Assembly: GCA_013400115.1 (NCBI GenBank)
Contig: VXBP01005577.1
Coordinates: 1-64,000, forward strand
DNA length: 64,000 nucleotides
Origin: Rhinopomastus cyanomelas
Lineage: Eukaryota; Chordata; Aves; Bucerotiformes; Rhinopomastidae
Direction: 5' to 3'
Position numbers and translations under genes: made by a program. A model generated the notes under the pieces. The model was not told the DNA's origin. It searched no databases and worked only from the letters and a program-made list of their open reading frames with translations. This document shows positions 56,383 to 64,000 of the stretch, piece by piece. Within the stretch, counting starts at the first letter, position 1, and each line of letters starts with the position of its first letter.

Positions 56383-56583
56383 CCACCATGTGATTGTAGA
56401 CAGGAGTCGCAGGAGGGGCTTCTTCCTGCAGTTGACCAGTAGAACAAAACTGAGGGTTTGGAGACTGCCCTGCACTGGATGAAGTGGAGGAGACAAGTGA
56501 GGTCCTTCCCTCTGCATCACTGGTGAACTTGATGCACAGCTTAGGTGGAGGCTTTTCCAGAGGTCTGCATCCATTGTCAGAGA

Positions 56584-56773
56584 AGTCACAGCTCATTAGG
56601 GGTTGGAAGGGACCTCAAAAGATCATCCAGTCACATCCCCCTGCCACAGCAGGATCCCCCAGATCCAGTCACACAGGAACATGGCCAGGAGGGTTTGAAA
56701 CGTCTCCGGAGGAGAGTCCACAGCCCCCCTGGGCAGCCCCTGCTGGGGCTCTGGCACCCTCACCCTGAAGAAG
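56584..56773 (-). mobile_element. CR1 group A, antisense
   Basis: AGTCACAGCTCATTAGGGG to CTCTGGCACCCTCACCCTG. Confidence 0.85.
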
Positions 56774-57346
56774 TCCCTCCACAGCAATCAGTGAGGTGTG
56801 GACCCTTGTGTGATGGACACCTGCATTGTTTCCCTGGCTGTTTCTGGATTCGTGGCTTGAACCCCAGGATCCTGCTCCTCCTTGTTGTTTGCTGTCTCAC
56901 TCCTTTGTTCAGCTAATACAGTTTCTTCTGAACATCAATCAACCTCATTAAACTCTGCGGTTGTTGCCCAGCGTTGGGTTTTTTCTGTCTTTCTCCCTTT
57001 TTCCCCCTTTTTCCTGCGGCTATCAATTTTGTTTTTACTCAGACTGCTTTCCAAATGTACTCCATTCATCATCGGAGCGCGGCTCGCGAAGATGGATGAC
57101 CATGCGTCATTCATCAGAGCTCCTGCTGCCCGCAGGAGGGCCAAAGGGAGCTGTGAGCGAGGGGAGAATCAAGACAAGAGCAGGTTTCCTTTGAGAAGAA
57201 GGTCCTGGGAGGTGGTGGTGCTCACTGTGTTCAAGGCTGCTCGACTCAACAGCCCAGCTGGGTCTGGTGTCTGTGTCCCATCGTGGAGTTCATGTTGTCA
57301 GGCATCGCTGATGCGTTCGGTAGGTCTTGGGGCCTTGAAAACAAAT
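56774..57346. other. Unique sequence in CSMD2 intron 2
   Basis: Pyrimidine-rich at 56970-57040. No exon recognised. Confidence 0.3.
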
Positions 57347-57817
57347 GTCATTGAGAGAGTTGGGGCTGTTGAGTTGGAGGAAGAGGAGGCTGAGGGGAGA
57401 CCTCATAGCTCCCTACAACTACCTGAAAGGGCCCTGTGGAGATGCTGGTGCTGGGCTCTGCTCACAGAGAATCAGCGACAGAAGCAGAGGGAAGGGCTTC
57501 CAGCTCCACCAGGGGAGGGTTAGACTGGCCATCAGGAAGAGATTCTTCCTGGACCGAGTGGTCCGGGACTGGGATGGGCTGCCCAGGGTGGTGGGTGAGT
57601 CCCCATCCCTGGATGAGTTTCAGAGTCACTTAGATGTGGTGTTTACTTGGTTTATTTGGATTCAGGTTGGACTGGATGATCTTTAAGGTCTTTTTCAACC
57701 TCATCGTTACTGTGATGCTGTGTTGGGGGATCTGGTTTAGGGGTGACCTTGTAGAGTAGGGGTGATGGTTGGAGTCTGTGATCCCAGAGATCTTTTCCAA
57801 CCTGGATGATTCTGTGG
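57347..57817 (+). mobile_element. CR1 group B, interrupted
   Basis: GAGAGAGTTGGGGCTGTTG to CCTGGATGATTCTGTGG. Continuity breaks at 57641 in the GATGTGGTGCTGGGGG motif and resumes at about 57722. Confidence 0.87.
57641..57721 (+). mobile_element. CR1 tail nested in the previous group B copy
   Basis: GTTTACTTGGTTTATTTGG, GGTTGGACTGGATGATCTTT, TTCAACCTCATCGTTACTGTG. It is a CR1-like 3' end of a different flavour, in the same orientation as its host. Confidence 0.65.
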
Positions 57818-58856
57818 TTGTTGGGTGAGAAGAGAACGATGCTGGTGCTGAGAGCACTTCCTTGTGCAGAAGGGTGGAGAGCAGGTAGTTGTCTGAGGCC
57901 CCTCTGCCTGGTTGCAGCCCCGAGAGCCCAGCTGTAGTCCCAGGAGCTTCCCTGGCCTGGTGGCGGTGCCGCGTCTGGCGGCGTTTCAGAGAAGGGGTTA
58001 ATGATGGTGTTCGTGGAGTGCTGACAGAAGGCACCCTGTTGTCTTGCAACTTAATGTGGTGTGAAAGTTCCCTAATAGAATAAGAGCAGCCTTAATCCAA
58101 CGAGACACTCGCTAATCAACTCTTTTACTGTATATTAGGGAATTTGCCGCGCGCGTTTGTGATGAGTAGGGGAATATTAAACGCGCTTCAGCGTCTTAAT
58201 TTAGACATCCAGGGCCCTTGTCATCGTTCAGTGCCATGACTTTGCTTTGTCTGCTAGAATCCGAGCCTTTCCAAGTTCCTTCCTCCTTCAGCTTCTGTCT
58301 CAGTGATCTTTCCCCCCCAACACCATCCCACCTCCTTGTGGTTCACCTCCCCAGACCTAGACCCTCCGCGTTCCCCACCGCTCCGGAGCGCTGGGCAGGC
58401 CGGAGGGGGCTGCGTGGGGAGCGGTGCTCCGACCACTGCCCTTCCCCAGGAGCAGCCTTGCCATTGTGCCGGGCTGATTGTGTCTTTGTGAAGAGGATGC
58501 TCCAATCAGCTTGGCTTCCTGATTGCTTTCCCACCGCGCTGGGGCTTCGGAGCTCAGCGCAGACCTGACTGAAATTTGAATACTGGGAGTTATTTATGGC
58601 TCCGAGACTGCTCGGGGGCTTGGGAGACTCTCTGCACCTCTTTGTGTCAGACTGTTGTTAGGTGACACGAGCGGGTGGTAGTTAACAAGAGAGCCCCGCG
58701 ACGTCCTCGGGCCAGTTCATCCGCAGCCGCTGGCTCGCGGGATGCTCCTGATGGGAGCGCGTCAGCCGGCGGCCGGTTTCCATCATGGGAGCTTCAGGCT
58801 TGTGCTCAGATCAGAGCAAAAGCTGTTTGCAAGGTTCAGGGAAACCTCTTGTCATC
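57818..58856. other. Unique sequence in CSMD2 intron 2 with AT-rich blocks
   Basis: 58070-58215 (CTAATCAACTCTTTTACTG, GGAATATTAAACGCGC, GTCTTAATTTAGAC) retains CpGs inside AT-rich DNA, and 58560-58610 is similar. Candidate conserved elements. No exon. Confidence 0.35.
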
Positions 58857-59091
58857 TAGTGACAGGACAAGGGGCAGTGGGTGTGAGCTGGAGCAGAGGA
58901 GGTTCCCCATCAGTGTGAGAAGGACCTTGTTGGCAGTGAGGGTGCCAGAGCCCTGGGGGCTGCCCAGGGGGGTTGTGGAGTCTCCTTCTCTGGAGACATT
59001 TCCTGGACTGTTCCTGTGCAACTGGCTCTAGGGGATCCTGCTGTGTCCAGGGGATGGGACTGGGTGATCTTTCCAATCCCTAATGTTCAGT
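58857..59091 (+). mobile_element. CR1 group A with small deletions
   Basis: TAGTGACAGGACAAGGGGC to CCCTAATGTTCAGTG. Missing GCAG in GAGCCCTGGGGGCTG and the TTTCAAACCC stretch. Confidence 0.86.
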
Positions 59092-59106
59092 GTAAAAAGA
59101 TATCCC

Positions 59107-59687
59107 AGGTGGCCAAGAATTTGAATGGCATCAGCAGTAGTGTGGCCAGCAGGATCAAGGAGGTGATGCTGCCCCTATACTCGGTCCTGATGAGGCCTCA
59201 CTTGGGGTGCTGGGGACAGTTTGGGCAGTATAGGAAAGAGAGGGGTCAGAGAAAGGCAGCTGGGGTTGTGTTGGGGTCTGGAGGGCAGGGCTGGTGGGGA
59301 GAGGCTGAGGGAGCTGGGGCTGCTCAGCCTGGAGAAGAGGAGACTGAGGGGAGACCTCCCTGCTCTCTACAGCTCCCTGAAGAGAGGTTTCAGTGAGGTG
59401 GGGCTTGGCCTCCTCTCTCTAGGGACTGAGGACAGGAGCAGAGGACATGGGGTCAGGCTGTGCCAGGGGAGGGTCATGTTGGATCTTTAGAAAAACCTCT
59501 CCCCAGCAAGAGTGGGGAGCCCTTGGAAGGGGCTGCCCAGGGAGGGGATGGAGGTGGTGTCCCTAGAGAGATTTGAGAAGTGGGCAGCCAGGGTGTTGGA
59601 GCAGCTGGGTTAGTGGTTGGGGGCTGTAGGGCAGATGGTTGGACCGGGTGATCCTGAAGGGCTTTTCCAAGCCTGATGATCCTGTGA
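59107..59687 (+). mobile_element. CR1 group C, about 580 bp
   Basis: GGTGGCCAAGAATTTGAATG, then CCTCACTTGGGGTGCTGGG, to GCCTGATGATCCTGTGAGC. It follows the previous A copy in the same orientation with a gap of about 15 bp. Confidence 0.88.
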
Positions 59688-60724
59688 GCTGGTGGGTGGG
59701 TACCTTCAGACACCTCCTTCTGTTCTGCACTGTGTTCCACTCAGGAGAGGACTGGTCACTGCAGAAAATGAGGCTTTGCAGGGTTGCCTCCCCCTCCCTT
59801 TCCCCTGAGGCCTTTAAAACCCCCCTGGAAAGCCCTGCAGAGCAAAGCTGGAGGACTTCTACAGCTCGTGGGTTGAATTTATTTGGCCAAGAGGATGTTT
59901 ACTCGAGCCCAGCACACGAACAACAACAAGTGTTTATTACAGCCCTAACCCCAGCGGTGCAGGCTGTATCCCTGCAGAAGTTACTAGGAGGTGTATGTTT
60001 ACACAACAGCGAGGAGCTGACCCCTTCTGATGTCTGTGGGGTGTTAGGGTCAGAGAAGGTGTTTGCAAATCATTACTGCAGCAGCTCTGCTCCTGAAGCT
60101 CAGAGATCTCTCTGGCTTTAGCTCTCCGGCACCGCGAGTAACTTGGTGCTCACGTCGCGGCTTGACGCTCCGCGTTGTGGAGCTACTCATCCCTGTTCCC
60201 TGCCAGATGCGTGAGGAGCTGGGAGGAGGTTTGCCATCGGTGTGCGGCCCCCAGATCTCCGTGGCCATATTTCACTGACTGCAAGATGCAGTGTTTTGCT
60301 TGAACGTAAAAACCGAAGCGATAGCAGAGACAAGGGGGAACCGTCTGCTGGGGTGACCCGTTTGCAGCCACGGCAGCACCGCCTGCGTCTCGCCTGCTTC
60401 TCCTTGATAACCTTTTAATTAGTGGCAGCAAAATTGGACAGGGCGACTTGGCCTTAATTACCAATCAGGAGAACAAAGCGTTTGACAAACAATGGCAGGG
60501 AGGCGGGAGACGAAGGGATCAGCGAGGGATAGACCCCCCCCGCCCGTTGCCTTACACCCTTAGAGAGGCAAACCTGGGTTAGAACAGAGTTCTGGGGTTC
60601 TGGCACTGGGGGCTGTTGGGGTTCAGTCCTGTTCCAGACACCCCAGGAGAAAATACTGTCGGGTAACACAGGTCTTGTGTTGGGGTTTGCTGCTGTCGCC
60701 TGCGCTCCTGTGACTGACACACAG
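59688..60724. other. Unique sequence in CSMD2 intron 2 with a candidate conserved block
   Basis: 60400-60490 contains CCTTTTAATTAGTGGC, CTTAATTACCAATCAGG and AACAAAGCGTTTGACAAAC, a cluster of homeodomain and CCAAT-type words. Confidence 0.35.
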
Positions 60725-60808
60725 GCTCATGGAACGTGGGGGGCTGGAAGGGACCTCAGAAGATCATCCAGTGCGATCGCCCCACCACAGCAGGATCCCC
60801 CAGATCAT
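60725..60808 (-). mobile_element. CR1 tail, short
   Basis: CTCATGGAACGTGGGGGGC to CACAGCAGGATCCCCCAGAT. Confidence 0.75.
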
Positions 60809-61046
60809 TGCATCGTGGCTACCTCGTGTCTCCAGGGTGACTACAGTTCCTTTCATTAAGGACAAAGATAAAGAAGACACAGGGGCAGCTAAACCCTTCG
60901 GTCAGCTTTGGTGAACGGGAGAATCCTGTCGTCGTCTTCCCCTCAAGAGGCTCCTTTGTCTCCTTTCATTAACTTGGGGAGGAGGGAAACCCAACCCGAC
61001 AAAAAACCCCACTTACATTTGTGTTCTCTGCTTTGGAGAGTAAAGC

Positions 61047-61100
61047 AGACCTTAGTTATTACTTGACCTTAGTTATTACAGACCTTAGTTATTACTTGAG
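61047..61100. repeat. Small tandem repeat, three units
   Basis: ACCTTAGTTATTAC occurs three times (about 61050, 61066 and 61083) with alternating TTG and AG spacers. Confidence 0.8.
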
Positions 61101-61189
61101 TGGCCAGTGAACACAATCCTGTTTGAGGAAGCAGGTTGCTGGCTGGTGGTTGTTGCATGTCTGGTGTGGACGTGTTGCTGTGAGTTGTG

Positions 61190-61671
61190 GAGAGCAAGGG
61201 AGACATCGAGGGGCAGGAGCAAGGGCAGAGGGGGGCAACGGAGCTGGGGAAGGGCCTGGAGAATCAGTCTGATGGGGAGAGAGATGGGGAGAGTTGGGGC
61301 TGTGGAGTTGGAGGAAGAGGAGGCTGAGGGGAGACCTCATCGCTCTCTACAACCATCTGAAAGGACCCTGTGGAGATGCTGGTGCTGGGCTCTTCTTGCA
61401 GAGAATTAGTGACAGAAGCAGAGGGAAGGGCTTCCAGCTCCACCAGGGGAGGGTCAGACTGGCCATCAGGAAGAGATCCTTCCTGGAGAGGGTGGTCAGG
61501 CCCTGGGATGGGCTGCCCAGGGTGGTGGGTGAGTCTCCATCCCTGGATGAGTCTAAAAGTCACTGAGATGTGGTGCTGGGGGGTCTGGTTCAGGGGTGAC
61601 CTTGTAGAGGGGGGTTGCTGGTTGGACTCGCTGGTCCCGGGGCTCTTTTCCAACCCGAGTGACTCTGGCTC
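61190..61671 (+). mobile_element. CR1 group B, about 480 bp
   Basis: GAGAGCAAGGGAGACATCG to CCCGAGTGACTCTGGC. The TTTAAAAGTC motif is changed to GTCTAAAAGTCACTGAG. Confidence 0.88.
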
Positions 61672-61739
61672 TCGCTGCCGGGCTCAGTGCAGGAGTCGCA
61701 GGGTGTTGCTGTTGCTCAAGCCGTCCTTGACTCCAGAAT

Positions 61740-61900
61740 TGCTTTTGCTTTCCCTCTCAACTGTTGATTAACCTGTTTACAGGTAAATTCAAGCCAACCT
61801 TGACGATGACTTTTTGCTTCCCATTAAGGAATGCAAAGTGTATTAAGTGCAGAAAGATTTCCTGTAATTGGACAGCATCTAATAGATTTTAATTAAGATT
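61740..61900. promoter_or_regulatory. Candidate conserved non-coding block in CSMD2 intron 2
   Basis: GTTGATTAACCTGTTTAC, TTCCCATTAAGGAATGC, TCCTGTAATTGGACAGC and GATTTTAATTAAGATTC give dense TAAT cores in repeat-free DNA. Confidence 0.35.
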
Positions 61901-62186
61901 CTGCACTGGAACCCTCTGCTGTGGAGAGATCTGTGAGCATCCAGTGCCATTAGGAATGGAGGGGTGTTTGAACTGGGTAAATGGGCAAGCTGAGGAGAGT
62001 CATGGAGCCCACAGTTCTCCGTAAGGAAGTTGGTGCAGGTTGTGGAGGTCTCCTGTTCCTCTGATGTCAGGCTGTGGAGGGAAGGAAGGGGGAAGCTCAT
62101 GACGGGCCGTACAGCAGGACCTTGGTGGTGTCTTAGGCCAGTGGGGTTCAACATGCACTGTGCTGGGACAGCACTGGGGAGGTTAT

Positions 62187-62803
62187 TGGAGAGCAGGATG
62201 ACCAGGAGCCAGCAGTGTGTGCTTGTGGCCAAGAAGGCTAATGGCATTCTGGCGTGGATCAGAAGGGGGTTGCTTAGAGAGGTTCTCCTCCTCCCTCCTA
62301 CTCTGCCCTGGGGAGACCACAGCTGGAATCTTGTGTCCAGAAGGACACAGAGCTGCTGGAGAGAGCCCAGCGCAGAGCCACAGGGATGATCAGAGGGGAG
62401 CATCTCCCTGCTGAGGAGAGGCTGAGGGAGCTGGGGCTCTGGAGCTGGGAAAAAGGAGCCTGAGGAAAAGTGACCCCATGGATGTTGATCAATATGTGAA
62501 GGGTGGGTGTCAGGAGGATGGAGCCAGGCTCTGCTCAGGGGCACCCAGTGATGGGACAAGGGGCAGCGGGTGTGAGCTGGAGCAGAGGAGGTTCCCCATC
62601 AGTGTGAGAAGGACCTTGTTGGCAGTGAGGGTGCCAGAGCCCTGGCAGGGGCTGCCCAGGGGGGCTGTGGAGTCTCCTTCTCTGGAGACATTTCAAACCC
62701 TCCTGGACTGTTCCTGTGCAGCTGGATCTGGAGGATCCTGCTGTGGCAGGGGGACAGGACTGACTGATCTTTCAAGGTCCCTTCCCATCCCTGATGCTCT
62801 GGG
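62187..62803 (+). mobile_element. CR1 group A, about 615 bp
   Basis: TTGGAGAGCAGGATGACC to CCTGATGCTCTGGG, with the GAGGAAAAGTGACCCC insert also found (antisense) in the 38595 copy. Confidence 0.9.
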
Positions 62804-63624
62804 TTTCTCAGTCTTCTTTCATGCTGACACAGGAGTGGTGCCGAGTCTGAGTGCGCTCACTGCACACCCTGCAGGGTTCCTGGTAAAGCCCATCTGCATG
62901 CTGAGAGCTCCAAGTGCTTTCATGAGCTTCCTCCTTGTCCTTGCCAGAGGTGGCCGGTGACAAAGCTCCAGCAGGAGCTGGGAGAGCCGCTCGTCTCCGT
63001 GAGCCTGCGTGCGGTGTAAGCGATGCGGTCGCGGGCGGCGTTGGGCACCTCAACCCGTTTGTTTGGGAGCTGCTTTTGTCCTCCTGGCAGGGGCGGCCGT
63101 TTGCCGGAGCAGTGGGTGAGCTCTGGGGTCAGAGGCAGTGAAATGAGATTTTTATTTTAGCCACAGAGGGGGACAAATGGAAGCAGCCCACCGTCCTGGC
63201 GTGGTGCTTCTCATCTTGTAGATGACGGCGCGCCGAGGAAGGCCGCGTGCCGCCGCGGAAGGCAGCCGGCAGCTCGGGCATGTTCAGCCGGCGCCTCAGG
63301 CCGCGCAGCCAGTTATTAGCTGGTAGCTATTAGTTCTTGAACTTGGGTTGCCCGGTTGCCGTGGTACCGCAGGGCTTGGTGATGAGGTGAGAGCAGGCTG
63401 AGCCAGCTTGTGTAAGAGCTGGTGCAGAAAGTCTGCCGGCTTTGTCAGCGCAGGGCCAGCTCTTCAGAACCAATTTCCCCTGGAGGCGATAGGTATCGAC
63501 TTGGCTGGCATCGAAGTGGCCACTTTCTTCACTGATAATTAGTGTCAGGCTCCCACGAGGAGCAGAGCGGTGGCTTGTGTGGTGGTGGTGGTGGCAGAGC
63601 ACTGGGGTGTGCTGGTGGTCCCTC
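62804..63624. other. Unique sequence in CSMD2 intron 2
   Basis: CpG-rich at 63220-63310 (GGCGCGCCGAGGAAGGCC, GCCGCCGCGG), possibly a small CpG island. No exon recognised. Confidence 0.3.
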
Positions 63625-64000
63625 CGATGTGACATCTGCCACCCTCAGCAAGTTTGTGGGTGATACCAAGCTGAAGGTGCCGTTGATGTGCCTGAGGGAT
63701 GGAAAGGCCAGCAGCATCATGGGGTGGATCAGAAGAGGGGTGGTTAGTAGATTGAGAGAGGTTCTCCTCCTCCCTCCTACTCTGCCCTGGTGAGACCACA
63801 GCTGGAATCTTGTGTCCAGAAGGACACTGAGCTGCTGGAGAGAGCCCAGCACAGAGCCACAGGGATGATGGAGGGAGGGGAGCATCTCCCTGCTCAGGAA
63901 AGGCTGAGGGAGCTGGGGCTCTGGAGCTGGGAAAAACGGAGCCTGAGGGGTGACCCCAGGGATGTTGATCAATATGTGAAGGGTGGGTGTGAGGAGGATG
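63625..64000 (+). mobile_element. CR1 group A with a scrap of RT domain, runs off the edge
   Basis: 63630-63690 reads S-A-T-L-S-K-F-V-G-D-T-K-L, the place of the reverse transcriptase FADD catalytic motif, here decayed to FVGD. It then jumps by deletion to the 3' region (GGTGGATCAGAAGAGGGG) and continues through GTTGATCAATATGTGAAGG to the window end. Confidence 0.85.

Larger units (their letters stand above)
54149..64000 (+). other. CSMD2: CSMD2 intron 2, 5' part (runs off the window)
   Basis: Begins at the GTATGC donor of exon 2. No later CUB or Sushi exon is visible before the right edge, so the intron is at least 9.8 kb long. About ten CR1 fragments lie here, most of them in gene-sense orientation. 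Confidence 0.75.

Noticed and set aside
1..64000. Search for CRISPR arrays, bacterial operons or toxin-antitoxin pairs
   Set aside because: Repeats are dispersed CR1 fragments, not regularly spaced. Genes are spliced and flanked by GT/AG introns, so the window is a eukaryotic nuclear locus.

Overview
This window is vertebrate nuclear DNA, most likely from a bird. It has no bacterial gene organisation. Its content is short, widely spaced, spliced coding exons in a background crowded with 5'-truncated CR1 (chicken repeat 1) LINE fragments, whose 3' ends carry the ATTCTRTG-type tail typical of avian and other sauropsid CR1. I count about 50 CR1 fragments. Summing my approximate boundaries gives about a quarter of the 64 kb, far above a typical chicken or songbird locus. 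A load like this is known from Piciformes (woodpeckers, barbets, honeyguides) and from hoopoe and hornbill relatives, so one of those lineages is my inference, not something the sequence proves.

Two protein-coding genes can be supported, arranged head to head. On the minus strand, 23784 to about 17788, five coding exons join in phase and give a protein that fits C1orf94 as I remember the human protein. C1orf94 is a poorly characterised, reportedly testis-enriched vertebrate gene. On the plus strand, exon 1 (27779-27935: start codon and signal peptide) and exon 2 (53932-54148: first part of a CUB domain) belong to CSMD2, a giant CUB/Sushi transmembrane protein of neurons. C1orf94 lies head to head with CSMD2 in human as well, so the synteny supports both names. 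CSMD2 intron 1 is 25,996 bp here, and intron 2 runs off the right end.

Layout: 1-17,700 is intergenic DNA with scattered CR1 fragments and several AT-rich blocks that look like conserved non-coding elements. 17,788-23,784 is C1orf94. 23,800-27,400 is the intergenic/promoter interval, GC-rich toward its right end, with a TATA box at 27389. 27,400-27,935 is the CSMD2 5' leader and exon 1, including an upstream ORF that stops one base before the CSMD2 start codon. 27,936-53,931 is CSMD2 intron 1. 53,932-54,148 is exon 2. 54,149-64,000 is intron 2.

For the repeats I use my own labels. Group A carries GTTGATCAATATGTGAAGG and ends in CTAATGTTCTGTG. Group B carries GAGTTTAAAAGTCAC and ends in AATGATTCTGTG. 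Group C carries GGCTGCTCAGCCTGGAGAAG. Group D carries GGGGTTTAAAAACC. Group E begins, in antisense, CACAGAATGTTCCAGG. Strand is given in the direction of CR1 sense. I recognised no tRNA, rRNA, CRISPR array, complete endogenous retrovirus or intact transposon. Nothing here looks like a new biological system. The most unusual gene-level observations are a 75-bp in-frame tandem duplication in the last recognised C1orf94 exon and the abutting upstream ORF of CSMD2.
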